From DATLNF01 sp046590575 (GTDB lineage Bacteria; Actinomycetota; Actinomycetes; BP-191): 26,192 nucleotides of DNA. A program made the position numbers and the translations under genes. Position 1 is the first letter of the stretch. Each line of letters opens with the position of its first letter. Below the pieces are notes generated by a model. It was not told where the DNA came from, searched no databases, and worked only from the letters and a program-made list of their open reading frames with translations. Positions 5,666 through 14,976 of this stretch are shown here, one piece after another. The stretch covers positions 1-26,192 of the forward strand of contig JBKJUS010000037.1 in assembly GCA_046590575.1 (NCBI GenBank). The letters are read 5' to 3'.

Positions 5666-7021
5666 TCAGTCGTCCGCACGGACCTCGACCGGGCCAAGGC
5701 CCAGGTCACCCAGCCCGGCGGTCACTGCGTCGGCATCTCCGACCACCACCGTGAGGAGGTCGTCAAGGCGCAGGTGCTGGCGACCGGCGGCGTCCACCTC
5801 GTCCTTGGCCACCGCCGCGATCCGCTCTCGTTGCCGGTCGTAGTAATCGTCCGGCAGGTCGTAGACGACGATCTCGCTGAGCGCGCCAGCGACGCCTCGC
5901 GGTGACGCGAAGGAGAGCGGATACCGCTCCACTCGCTGCCGCCGCACATCGTCGAGCTCGTCGTCACGGATGCCACCGTCGCGCATTCCGGCGATCTCGG
6001 TCACGGCGTCGGTCAGCGCCGGCGCCGTGACCTCGGTCTTCACCTCGGACTGGGCGACGAAGATGCCCCCGTCGCGTCGCAGGTCGTACTGCGCCGACGC
6101 GCCGTAGGTATAGCCCCTCTTCTCCCGCAGGGTGTAGTTGAGCCGGGAGCTAAAGATGCCACCCAACGCCATCTGCATCGTCGTCAGGGCGACCTCGTCA
6201 TCGCCACCACGAGCTGGCCCGGAGTGGCCGAGGGCCAGCGCGGACTGCACGGCTCCAGGCCGATGAATCACCACGACCCGTCGGCCACCTGGCGCCGGCG
6301 CCGCGATGGTCCCGGCTGCTTCACCGGTGCCACCGGACCAGCCGGCGAAGACGGCGGCGCCGACCGCCTCGAGATCGAGGCCGGTCAGGTCGCCTGCGAC
6401 CACCAGCGCCGCGCAGCCGGGGAGCAAGCGGGTCTCGTGCCAATGGCGTACGGCAGCGAGGTCAACCGCCTCAACGCCCACCGCAGGGCCACCTTGCGGT
6501 AGCGCGTAGCGGCTGCCGGGCTGCCACATGGCCGCAGCCAGCTCGCGCAGAGCGCGGGTACGCGGTCGCGCAGCGTCGGCCATGAGCTCATCAAGTCGCT
6601 CGTCACGCAGCCGCTCCAGCTCGTCGGCGTCGAGCGTCGGGGCCACCAGCGCGGCGTTGAGGAGAGCGGCCGCGGCCGGCACGGACCCACTCGGCACGTC
6701 GAAGCCGAACTGCGTCGAGTCCCACCCCGCCGCAGCGAACCAGCTCGCACCCAACCGCTCACCGGCGACGGCGAAAGCATGCGCGTCCATCCCCCCGGCG
6801 CCTTGGCCGAACAACGACGCTGTGAGGTTAGCCACTCCCTCCACACCGGGTGGCTCGGCAGCGGCACCGGCCCGGGACACCAGTGACATCGACACGACCG
6901 GCCGCCGCTCCAGGTGGCAGGCGAGGACAGTGCCTCCAGCCACCGCATGCCGAGAGAAGGCCGGGAATTGGTAGGGACGCGGCTCGCCGGATCCCGGACG
7001 TTGTGCCACGAGGACGGTCAC
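5666..7021 (-). CDS. M16-family peptidase-like subunit, non-catalytic partner
   Basis: A 451-residue two-lobe M16 protein. The N-terminal lobe lacks the HxxEH zinc motif: the equivalent stretch around residues 59-74 reads GVEGVANLTASLFGQG. The C-terminal lobe keeps the conserved Arg/Tyr substrate-carboxylate region in SSRLNYTLREKRGYTYGA (291-308). This is the pattern of the inactive subunit in heterodimeric M16 peptidases, such as mitochondrial processing peptidase alpha or bacterial M16B pairs. Its ATG overlaps the stop of the catalytic subunit gene by 4 nt (7018-7021), which favours equal production and assembly. No signal peptide is seen. The substrate is unknown. Confidence 0.9.
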   Translation of the reverse strand: MTVLVAQRPGSGEPRPYQFPAFSRHAVAGGTVLACHLERRPVVSMSLVSRAGAAAEPPGVEGVANLTASLFGQGAGGMDAHAFAVAGERLGASWFAAAGWDSTQFGFDVPSGSVPAAAALLNAALVAPTLDADELERLRDERLDELMADAARPRTRALRELAAAMWQPGSRYALPQGGPAVGVEAVDLAAVRHWHETRLLPGCAALVVAGDLTGLDLEAVGAAVFAGWSGGTGEAAGTIAAPAPGGRRVVVIHRPGAVQSALALGHSGPARGGDDEVALTTMQMALGGIFSSRLNYTLREKRGYTYGASAQYDLRRDGGIFVAQSEVKTEVTAPALTDAVTEIAGMRDGGIRDDELDDVRRQRVERYPLSFASPRGVAGALSEIVVYDLPDDYYDRQRERIAAVAKDEVDAAGRQHLRLDDLLTVVVGDADAVTAGLGDLGLGPVEVRADD

Positions 7022-8361
7022 GCCGAAACCTCGACGCCGAGGCCCGCGGTGTCAGGGGCGTCGGCTGTGTCGTCCGGGACGTAGGTGAGGACGACCCGGT
7101 TGTCCTTCTTCATCACGTCACGAGCCACTCGCACGACGTCGTCCGCCGTGACGGCGAGCAGTCGGTCGAGGCGGGTGTTCACGAGATTCGGGTCGCCGAA
7201 GAGGGTGGCGTGCTGGGAGAAAGCGTCAGCGCGACCGTCGAGACCGCTCAAGTGGCCGAGCACCTCACTGGTCAGCAACGCCCGGGCTCGCTCCATCTCG
7301 TCGGCGGACACCCCGTCGCGGCGCAACCCGTCGACGACTTCGTCGTAGGCCGCTTCTGCAGACTCCGGCGTGACGCCCTCGGCGCAGTGCACGTCGGCGA
7401 TGAGCAGACTGGCACCGCCGACGAAGTCGAACGCTCCGACGAACTCCTCGGATGGCCGCACGAGCTGCTGCTCCAGCACCAAGTCGTGGTAGAGCCGGCT
7501 CCCCCGACCTCCTCCGAGGACCACGGAGAGCACGGAGAGCACGTCAAAGTCCGGGGTGCCGAACGGTGGGCACCGATAGCCCATGAAGACAGCGGGCAGC
7601 GGAACGTTGTCCGGGATCGTCCGGCGGATCTCCCGCCCGATCGACGCGGGCGCCGTCCCGTCCGGTGCCCCGATGAGGTCCGGGCAGGCGGAGATGCCGC
7701 CGAAGTACTTCTCGACGAGGGCGAGCGCCGCCGCGGTGTCGACGTCGCCCACGAGGGTGAGCACCGCATTGTTAGGTGCGTAGTGGCGGCGGTAGAACTC
7801 TTTGACGTCGTCCAGCGACGCGGCCTCGAGGTCGTCCATGGAGCCGATCGTCGAGTGCTGATAGGGATGCCCCTCTGGAAAGCCGAGCTGCTGCAGCAGC
7901 TCGAGCCAACCGCCGTAAGGCTGGTTGTCGTAGGACTGGCGTCGTTCGTTCTGCACCACCGCGCGCTGGTTGTCGAGCGTTTCCTGCGACAGCGAGTCGG
8001 CCAGTCCACCCATCCGGTCCGCCTCGAGCCAGAGCGCGAGCTCGAGGTGATGGCTCGGCACCGTCTCGTAGTAGTTGGTTCGGTCGCACCACGTGGTCGC
8101 ATTGAGTGAAGCCCCGACCGCCTGAAGGAGCTTGAGGTGCTCCCCCTTGCCGACGTGGGCCGAGCCCTCGAACATCAGGTGCTCGAAGAGGTGGGCGAGA
8201 CCGGTGCGACCGGCCTCCTCGTGCCGCGAGCCGACGTCGTACCAGATGTTCACGGCGACGATCGGCACCGCGTGGTCTTCGTTGACGATGACCCGCAGAC
8301 CGTTGGGCAGCCGGCTGTCGGAGATCTCGTATGTCGGAGCGGTCATCCCGGTGACTGTCAT
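7018..8361 (-). CDS. M16-family zinc metallopeptidase, catalytic subunit
   Basis: A 447-residue insulinase/processing-peptidase protein. The inverted zinc motif His57-Leu-Phe-Glu60-His61 lies in GLAHLFEHLMFEGS, and the third ligand is probably Glu139 in VVQNERR. The family motif YDVGSRHEEAGRTG precedes it, and SLNATTWCDRTNYYETVP follows. The second lobe is degenerate, as is usual for the catalytic partner. An ATG is at 8361, and another at 8346 is possible (MTAPTYEIS). There is no SD, but a TACGGT box lies 6 nt upstream on the minus strand, so a leaderless transcript is conceivable. First gene of a coupled two-gene operon and divergent from the CocE hydrolase gene across 50 bp. Confidence 0.93.
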   Translation of the reverse strand: MTVTGMTAPTYEISDSRLPNGLRVIVNEDHAVPIVAVNIWYDVGSRHEEAGRTGLAHLFEHLMFEGSAHVGKGEHLKLLQAVGASLNATTWCDRTNYYETVPSHHLELALWLEADRMGGLADSLSQETLDNQRAVVQNERRQSYDNQPYGGWLELLQQLGFPEGHPYQHSTIGSMDDLEAASLDDVKEFYRRHYAPNNAVLTLVGDVDTAAALALVEKYFGGISACPDLIGAPDGTAPASIGREIRRTIPDNVPLPAVFMGYRCPPFGTPDFDVLSVLSVVLGGGRGSRLYHDLVLEQQLVRPSEEFVGAFDFVGGASLLIADVHCAEGVTPESAEAAYDEVVDGLRRDGVSADEMERARALLTSEVLGHLSGLDGRADAFSQHATLFGDPNLVNTRLDRLLAVTADDVVRVARDVMKKDNRVVLTYVPDDTADAPDTAGLGVEVSA

Positions 8362-8411
8362 CGAGTGACCGTAACGCAGGAACCCGACAGGGGGCGCCGA
8401 ATGCCTAGCGC

Positions 8412-10004
8412 ATGCGCCGACTCGCCGTGCTCGGGCTCCCCGTCGTCCTCGTGGCTGCTCTCACTGCGCCTGGTGCCGCCACCGAGGGACCGGCGCGGCG
8501 CGACGAGCGGCGTTACGACCAGTTCGTCGTCGAGCATGTTCGGGTGCCGATGCGAGATGGCGTTGAGCTCGCGGCAGACATCTACCGGCCCGTGACACCT
8601 GCGCGGGTCCGGGTGCCGGTCATCCTCCAGCTCACGCCGTACCACTCGCTCTACAAGTCTCTTGACCCCAACGAGGCGGACCTGCCGGCAGGGGACGCCA
8701 AGCTGTTCGTTCCGCAGGGTTACGCCTACGTCGTCGGCGACGTCCGCGGCACCTGGGGCTCCGGCGGCTGCTGGGACTACGGCGGGCTCAACGAGCGCCG
8801 CGACGGCTACGACCTGGTCGAGTGGCTGGGCACCCGCGCGTGGTCCAACGGCAAAGTGGCGATGACGGGCACGTCGTACGACGGCACGACGGCCAATGCC
8901 GCTGCCGTGGAGCAGCCGCCGCACCTGGCGACGATCGTGCCCATCTCGGCGATCAGCCGCTGGTGGGGATACGCCTATCAGCAGGGTGCCCGGGCGTCGT
9001 ACTCCGGCACGTCGGCCGACATCGACCCCCCGTCGGACACTCCGACCGACTTCATGTTCGGCTATGGCTTCCTGCCACCACCCGACCCGTCGACGGTGAC
9101 CAACGCGCAGCAGATCGCGATGCGGTGGACGTTGTGCGACCGGGTGCGCCAAACCGAGCACGGCTACGACCTTCAGCCCGATTACGACGAGTTCTGGGTG
9201 GAGCGCGACTACCTCCGGCTCGCCTCCCGGGTGAAAGTGCCGGTGCTGATCTCCCACGGGCTTCTCGACTTCAACGTGAAGACGTGGGAGGGCACCGCCT
9301 GGTACGCCGCCCTACGCACCGAGAAGGCCATGGTTCTCGGGCAGTGGCCGCACGCGTCACCGCGCGGCAAGTACCCGGAGTGGAACGAGTTCCTCACGAA
9401 GTGGTACGAGCGTTGGCTCTACGGCGTACGCAATGGAGTGGAGCACGAGCCCCCGGTGCGGATCCAGTCGAGTGATCGCGAGTGGCGGCTCGGCGAGTGG
9501 GGTCGGGCGCGCTCGCAGACGATCAAGCTCGCTGGAGCGCCTACGACGATCGTCGACGACGGCGCACTGGATGAGGAGCAGATGCTCCGAGGGGCTGGCC
9601 TCGGTACCCGTTTTGTCCGCGTGCCGGTGCCGCGCACCGAGGGGCCACTGCACCTGCAGGGGCGGCCGGTGCTGCGGCTCGCCTTCTCCAGCGACCGGCC
9701 ATCAACCCAGCTCGACGCCGTGCTCTGCGACGTGGGCGCCGACGGCATCTGCCGCATCGTGTCGCGGGCATTCCTCAACGCCCGGTACCGCGACGGCCTC
9801 ACCGCGGGTAAGGACCTTCTCCCCAGGGAGACCTACGTCGCCGCGCTGGAGTTCATCGACAAGGACCACATCGTCGCCGAGGGTCGTCATCTCGAGCTGA
9901 TGATCTCCTCGTCGTCGACGACCTGGGTCGTGCCCGACGAGGCTCGTGCCCGCAACACCTTGTACCTGGACCGCAGCGCTCTCGTCGTACCTGTGGCGCG
10001 CTGA
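8412..10004 (+). CDS. Secreted CocE/NonD-family alpha/beta hydrolase (X-Pro dipeptidyl-peptidase-like)
   Basis: A 530-residue serine hydrolase. An N-terminal signal peptide is visible (basic MRR, hydrophobic LAVLGLPVVLVAAL, likely cleavage near GAA-TEG), so it is probably exported. The CocE-type start VRVPMRDGVELAADIYRP is followed by the nucleophile elbow GTSYDG (Ser155), a candidate acid Asp286 in SHGLLDFNV and the histidine His314 in GQWPHASP. The C-terminal jelly-roll domain (about 350-528) is that of the PepX_C type. The family cleaves esters, beta-lactam side chains or X-Pro peptides; the real substrate cannot be told. Single gene, convergent with the glutamate dehydrogenase gene over a 24-bp gap. 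Confidence 0.9.
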   Translation: MRRLAVLGLPVVLVAALTAPGAATEGPARRDERRYDQFVVEHVRVPMRDGVELAADIYRPVTPARVRVPVILQLTPYHSLYKSLDPNEADLPAGDAKLFVPQGYAYVVGDVRGTWGSGGCWDYGGLNERRDGYDLVEWLGTRAWSNGKVAMTGTSYDGTTANAAAVEQPPHLATIVPISAISRWWGYAYQQGARASYSGTSADIDPPSDTPTDFMFGYGFLPPPDPSTVTNAQQIAMRWTLCDRVRQTEHGYDLQPDYDEFWVERDYLRLASRVKVPVLISHGLLDFNVKTWEGTAWYAALRTEKAMVLGQWPHASPRGKYPEWNEFLTKWYERWLYGVRNGVEHEPPVRIQSSDREWRLGEWGRARSQTIKLAGAPTTIVDDGALDEEQMLRGAGLGTRFVRVPVPRTEGPLHLQGRPVLRLAFSSDRPSTQLDAVLCDVGADGICRIVSRAFLNARYRDGLTAGKDLLPRETYVAALEFIDKDHIVAEGRHLELMISSSSTTWVVPDEARARNTLYLDRSALVVPVAR

Positions 10005-10028
10005 GCAGCCGAGCCGAACGACTGCGCA

Positions 10029-13000
10029 CTACGCCTGAGTCACCCGCGACTTCGCAAGACTCCGTACCTGGCGTAGAGCGACCGAGAGCGTGGCCAGGTC
10101 GAAGTTCTCCGCTGCAGTGATGTCGGCAAGTACCTGCGTCGCGCGTCCGACCGCGACGGCGTTGTGCGCGCACCAGAGCGCAATGCGTTCGTCTGGCTCA
10201 CCCGATTCGGTCGAGGTGAGCACATCGGTCGCGAGCTCGGCATGAGCGGCGTACAGGTCGTCGCGCAGCGCTGCCCGGGCCAGGGTCTGCCAACGGTCGT
10301 CGCGAGGCAGCGCCAGCACGCCGGCCCGCAGTCGGTGCAGAGCAAGGCGGTCATCGAGCGCGAAGTAGACCCGGGCCACCTCGGTCACGGGCATCTCGCC
10401 ACGGACGGCGACGTCGACGATGTCCAGGGCGCCGTACGCCGCGGCGAATCCGGCCACGCGATGAGCCGTCTGGTCGGGCACTCCGGCCTGCTGGAGCTGA
10501 GCGGTCTGCACGACCATTGCATCGAGCTCAGCGCCGACGGCGAGAGCGGGCAGGCTCGCCGTCACTTCTGCGACACCGGGGCGGAAGCCAGCAATGGCCG
10601 CTGCGATATCAAGAGGGCTGCGCCGGCTGTGCAGCAGCCACCTCGTCGCCCGCTCCATCAGCTTGCGGCCCTCGAGCAGCATGGCTGTCTGCACGACAGT
10701 CGGCACCTTGTCGTCGAGCATCTCGACCTCAGCCACAAACGACGGCATCGCGAATACCTCGCGAGCCGCCGTGTGGGCCCGGACGATGTCGGCCGTCGAC
10801 GACGAGGTCTCCTCAGCCATGCGGTAGACGAAGGTGATCCCGGCGTGGTTGACCATGCCGTTGACCACCACCGTCGCGATGATCTCCCGGCGCAGCGGAT
10901 GGTCCGCCATCTCGCGGGCAAACCGGGTACGCAGTGGGGTGGGGAAGTACTGCGCCAGCTCATGGCCGAGGAAGGCGTCTTCCGGAACGTCCGACTCGAG
11001 CAGCTCAGCGGTGAGCGCGATCTTCGTGTGAGCGAGCACCACGGCGAACTCCGGGCTGGTCAGCCCGATTGACGCGGCGTCGCGGCGGGCGATCTCGGCG
11101 TCATCCGGCAGCACCGCGAGTGCTCGGTCGACATGCCCGTCGCGCTCCATCCGGGCGATGTAGCGGGCATAGACGGGCACCATGTCGTGCGCCTGGAATC
11201 GAGCGTTGCCAAGTGCGGCATTCTGCTCGTAATTGTCCCGCAGCACATGCGCGGCGACCTCGTCGGTCATCTCGTGCAACAGAGCGTCCCGCTGCGTCCG
11301 CGTGAGGGCGCCTGCGGCGATGACCTGTCCGAGCAGGATTTTGATGTTCACCTCATGGTCGGAGGTGTCCACTCCCGCTGAGTTGTCGATCGCGTCGTTG
11401 TTGACCCGTCCACCGGCGAGGGCGTACTCGATCCGGCCGCGCTGGGTGAGACCAAGATTCCCACCTTCGCCCACGACCTTGCAGCGCAGCTGCCGTCCGT
11501 CGACCCGGATCGCATCATTGGTCCGGTCGCCGGCATCGGCATGGTTCTCCGACGCTGCCTTGACGTACGTGCCAATACCGCCGTTCCAGAGCAGATCCAC
11601 GGGCGCGAGCAATACGGCATGCATCAGCTCGGCAGGGTTCAATGCACTGGCGCTCAGGCCCAGCACAGCGGCGACCTTCGGCGAGATCGGAATGGACTTC
11701 GCGGTACGAGGAAAGACACCGCCACCCGCTGAGATCAGCGACCGATCATAGTCGTCCCAGCTCGACCGTGGCAGGTCGAAGAGGCGCTCGCGCTCGACGT
11801 ACGACGCCGCCTCGTCGGGCGTCGGGTCGAGGAAGATGTGCCGGTGGTCGAACGCGGCGATGAGCCGGATCTGGCGTGACAGCAGCATGCCGTTGCCGAA
11901 GACGTCGCCGGACATGTCGCCGATGCCCACGACGGTGAAGGGCTCACTCTGAACGTCGCGGCCAATCTCGCGGAAGTGCCGCTTGACCGACTCCCAGGCT
12001 CCCCGGGCGGTGATGCCCATGGCCTTGTGGTCGTAGCCGGCCGAACCGCCCGACGCGAACGCGTCGTCGAGCCAGTAGGCGTAGTCGTGGGCGATCGCAT
12101 TGGCAATGTCGGAGTACGTGCCGGTGCCCTTGTCGGCAGCCACCACCAGGTACGTGTCATCACCGTCATGACGGACGACGGAGACCGGTGGTACGACTGC
12201 TCCATCGACCAAGTTGTCGGTGAGGTCGAGCAGCCCGCGGATAAAATCCGAGTAGCAGGCGACCACCTCCGCTGACATCGCCTCGCGGTCGGACAGCGGC
12301 CGCTTGACGACGAATCCGCCCTTGGCCCCCACTGGGACGATGACGGCGTTCTTCACCATCTGCGCCTTCACCAGACCGAGGACCTCGGTGCGGAAGTCCT
12401 CCCGGCGGTCTGACCATCGGATGCCGCCGCGAGCCACCGCACCAAAGCGCAGGTGCACGCCCTCCACCCGCGGGGAGTACACGAAGATCTCATGCTTCGG
12501 CCGGGGCAGCGGCAGGTCGGGAACTCTCTCCGGGTCGAGCTTGAGCGCGAGGTACTCCTTGGCCCCGCCGTCCGCTCCGGCCTGGAAGTAGTTGGTGCGC
12601 ACAGTCGCGGTGATGAGCGCGAGGTAACTGCGCAGGATGCGGTCCTCGTCGAGGCTGGCAACCTTCTCGAGGGCGCCGTTGATCTCGTCGATCAACCGAT
12701 GCGATGGGCCCTCATGATCGGTGAGCGCAGGGTCGAAACGCGCGGTGAAGAGCTCGACGAGCCAGCGGGCCACGTCGACGTTGCGGCCGAGCGTTTCGGC
12801 GATGTACATCTCCGAGAACGCCGTACCGGCCTGGCGGAGATACTTCGCGTAGGCGCGGAGCACCGAGACCTCGCGCCAGGTCAGCCGAGCCGCCAAGACA
12901 AGTGCGTTGAAGCGGTGGCTCTCGGCCGACCCCCGCCACACCGCGGTGAACGCGTCCTGGAATGCATTCCGTTCGTCGACGCCGACGTCGGTTACCGCAC

Positions 13001-14879
13001 TGAGCCGCAGCCCGAGGTCATAGACCCAGGCCGTCGCCTCGCCGGAACGGGTGATCTCGTACGGACGCTCGTCGAGGACTTCGACGCCCATGTTCTGCAG
13101 AACGGGCATGATCTCCGACAACGACAGGGGCGCGCCGACTCGAAAGATCTTGAAACGACGTTCGTCCGCGGGACTGCCGCTCGGCCGATAGAGGGTCACA
13201 TCGAGGTCGCCGCCGCTGGCCTCGAGCGATTCCAACCGCATGAGGTCGACGACCGCTCGGCGCGCGGAGAAGTCCTCCTTGTACGCCTCGGGGAAGTCGC
13301 GGTAGCGGGCAACGAGCGTTGGGGCCGACCCCTCTCCCACCTCCGCAGCGATCGCGTCGGCTAGCTCGTCGTTCCACGACCTGGTGGCGGCCGCAAGCCG
13401 GCTCTCGAGCTCGGCGAAGTCGACGTCCTGCAGCTGGGACGGATCCGTGCGCACCACGATGTGCAGCCGGGCCAGCACCGACTCAGACACCGAGGTCGCG
13501 TAGTCGACACTGGTGCCGTTGACAGCCTCCATGAGGATGTTCTGGATCTGCAGCCGCACCTCGGTCGTGTAGCGCTCACGAGGGAGGAACACCAGGCAGG
13601 AGATGAATCGGCCGTAGGTGTCGTGGCGGATGAAGAGTCGCACCTGGCGGCGCTCCTGCAGATGCAGGATCCCCATCGCGATGGTGAAGAGGTCGTCCTC
13701 GGAGATCTGCAGGAGCTCATCGAGCGGATAGGTGTCGAGGATCTGGGCCAGATCTCTGCCGTCGTGACTCCCCGGCGCGAATCCCGCGCGCCTCATCACG
13801 GCTGCGGCCTTGCGGCGAGCCACCGGAATGACGCTGGGGCTGGCCCGGTACGCCGCCGACCTGAAGAGGCCGAGGAACCTCCGCTCACCAACGGCCCGTC
13901 CCGCAACGTCGAAGATCTTCACCCCGACGTAGTCGAGGTAAGAAGTCCGGTTGACGGTGGCCCGCGTGTTGGCCTTGGTGAGAATGAGCGGGTTGGTGTC
14001 CAGAGCACGGCGGCGGACCCCAAGGGGCAGGCTGCCGAAGGGCCGGGAGTCGGGTGCCAAACCGGCATCGCGCAGGATCCCCAAGCCGGTGCCCGGCACC
14101 GAGGTCAGGCACTGCTCTTCGTCGACCCCCGTGAGGTCGTACTGGCGGTAGCCGAGGAAGATGAAGTTGTCTGCGCGCATCCAGTCGAGAAGCGCCTTTG
14201 TCTCCTCGACTTCCTCAGCTGCCGCGGTCGGGCCTTGGTCGCTGAGCGCGTTGACCGCTTCCTCGGCCCGCCGCTGCATCTTGGGCCAGTCCTCGACGGC
14301 GGCCCGCACGTCCTCAAGCACTCGCCGCAGGTCGTTGCGGAGCTGATCGATGGACGCCGGGTCGACCTGCCGGTCGATCTCGACGTGGATGAAGGACTCG
14401 AGCACCCGCGATCCCGCCGGGTCATCCGGCCCGGTCAGATCGAGAAGCTGCCCGACCGCGTCGCGGTCGACCTGCACCTGCGGATGCACCACGAGATAAA
14501 TGGCCAGGTTGTGCCGGGTCAGCTCGGCTGTCACGGAGTCGACGAGAAACGGCATGTCGTCGGTGACCACCTCGACGACCGTATGCGGTGACTGCCACCC
14601 GTCGGTTTCCGTCGAGGGGTTGACGACCCGGACGAGACCGGTGCCAGGGGTGCGCCGCTCCGCCAGCTGCAGGTGGGACAGCGCTGCGCCCAGCACGTCG
14701 GCCGGGTCGCGGCCGACGAGATCCTCCGCGGCAACGTTCCGGTAGTAGAGAGGGACGAAGATCTCAGCCGTCTTCACGCGGTCTGGTGACCAGTCGGAGC
14801 CCTCTTGTGCGAGCATCGCGGCCGCCGAGACGAGCTCGGCTTTCGCGTCGTCCCGGGTCTTCTCCTGCCGTGCAGCCAT
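10029..14879 (-). CDS. gdh: NAD-specific glutamate dehydrogenase, large (GDH-180) class
   Basis: Oxidises L-glutamate to 2-oxoglutarate and ammonium with NAD+, mainly a catabolic step. At 1616 residues it matches the 180-kDa class (1624 in M. tuberculosis Rv2476c). The N-terminal half carries the ACT-like regulatory modules of the class (for example VVEVVTDDMPFLVDSV). The catalytic core contains FGAVARGGIRWSDRREDFR, EVLGLVKAQMVKNAVIVPVG and AKGGFVVKRP (about residues 820-860), with the catalytic lysine in the AKGG loop, and later GIGDMSGDVFGNGMLLS of the NAD domain. The frame is open upstream to 15125, but the ATG at 14877-14879 has GGGGAG just upstream and gives the family length; the extra 82 codons overlap the VOC gene on the other strand. 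Single gene. Confidence 0.95.
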   Translation of the reverse strand: MAARQEKTRDDAKAELVSAAAMLAQEGSDWSPDRVKTAEIFVPLYYRNVAAEDLVGRDPADVLGAALSHLQLAERRTPGTGLVRVVNPSTETDGWQSPHTVVEVVTDDMPFLVDSVTAELTRHNLAIYLVVHPQVQVDRDAVGQLLDLTGPDDPAGSRVLESFIHVEIDRQVDPASIDQLRNDLRRVLEDVRAAVEDWPKMQRRAEEAVNALSDQGPTAAAEEVEETKALLDWMRADNFIFLGYRQYDLTGVDEEQCLTSVPGTGLGILRDAGLAPDSRPFGSLPLGVRRRALDTNPLILTKANTRATVNRTSYLDYVGVKIFDVAGRAVGERRFLGLFRSAAYRASPSVIPVARRKAAAVMRRAGFAPGSHDGRDLAQILDTYPLDELLQISEDDLFTIAMGILHLQERRQVRLFIRHDTYGRFISCLVFLPRERYTTEVRLQIQNILMEAVNGTSVDYATSVSESVLARLHIVVRTDPSQLQDVDFAELESRLAAATRSWNDELADAIAAEVGEGSAPTLVARYRDFPEAYKEDFSARRAVVDLMRLESLEASGGDLDVTLYRPSGSPADERRFKIFRVGAPLSLSEIMPVLQNMGVEVLDERPYEITRSGEATAWVYDLGLRLSAVTDVGVDERNAFQDAFTAVWRGSAESHRFNALVLAARLTWREVSVLRAYAKYLRQAGTAFSEMYIAETLGRNVDVARWLVELFTARFDPALTDHEGPSHRLIDEINGALEKVASLDEDRILRSYLALITATVRTNYFQAGADGGAKEYLALKLDPERVPDLPLPRPKHEIFVYSPRVEGVHLRFGAVARGGIRWSDRREDFRTEVLGLVKAQMVKNAVIVPVGAKGGFVVKRPLSDREAMSAEVVACYSDFIRGLLDLTDNLVDGAVVPPVSVVRHDGDDTYLVVAADKGTGTYSDIANAIAHDYAYWLDDAFASGGSAGYDHKAMGITARGAWESVKRHFREIGRDVQSEPFTVVGIGDMSGDVFGNGMLLSRQIRLIAAFDHRHIFLDPTPDEAASYVERERLFDLPRSSWDDYDRSLISAGGGVFPRTAKSIPISPKVAAVLGLSASALNPAELMHAVLLAPVDLLWNGGIGTYVKAASENHADAGDRTNDAIRVDGRQLRCKVVGEGGNLGLTQRGRIEYALAGGRVNNDAIDNSAGVDTSDHEVNIKILLGQVIAAGALTRTQRDALLHEMTDEVAAHVLRDNYEQNAALGNARFQAHDMVPVYARYIARMERDGHVDRALAVLPDDAEIARRDAASIGLTSPEFAVVLAHTKIALTAELLESDVPEDAFLGHELAQYFPTPLRTRFAREMADHPLRREIIATVVVNGMVNHAGITFVYRMAEETSSSTADIVRAHTAAREVFAMPSFVAEVEMLDDKVPTVVQTAMLLEGRKLMERATRWLLHSRRSPLDIAAAIAGFRPGVAEVTASLPALAVGAELDAMVVQTAQLQQAGVPDQTAHRVAGFAAAYGALDIVDVAVRGEMPVTEVARVYFALDDRLALHRLRAGVLALPRDDRWQTLARAALRDDLYAAHAELATDVLTSTESGEPDERIALWCAHNAVAVGRATQVLADITAAENFDLATLSVALRQVRSLAKSRVTQA

Positions 14880-14965
14880 CGTCTCCCCTGCGGCGCCGTT
14901 GCCGTCCGGTGCAGGCAGCGTAGTAGCGGGTGGCCGCCGACTAGCGACGATTCCGTTTTCCGTCG

Positions 14966-14971
14966 TAGATT
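14966..14971 (+). promoter_or_regulatory. Possible -10 box of a leaderless VOC gene
   Basis: TAGATT fits the actinobacterial -10 pattern TANNNT and ends 5 nt before the GTG at 14977, which puts the expected transcription start at or next to the start codon. No SD is present. I see no good -35. An inverted repeat CGACG-N11-CGTCG (14945-14965) lies just upstream. Confidence 0.4.
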
Positions 14972-14976
14972 TAACT

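Noticed and set aside
6850..8109. Long plus-strand open frame (419 codons) opposite the M16 genes
   Set aside because: It is antisense to two well-supported M16 genes, has low-complexity Arg/Val/Glu-rich content and no family motif. High GC leaves antisense frames open. The same reasoning removes the long frames at 2947-3864 (-), 8358-9257 (-), 12453-13364 (+), 13461-14591 (+), 19759-20808 (+) and 24926-25423 (+).
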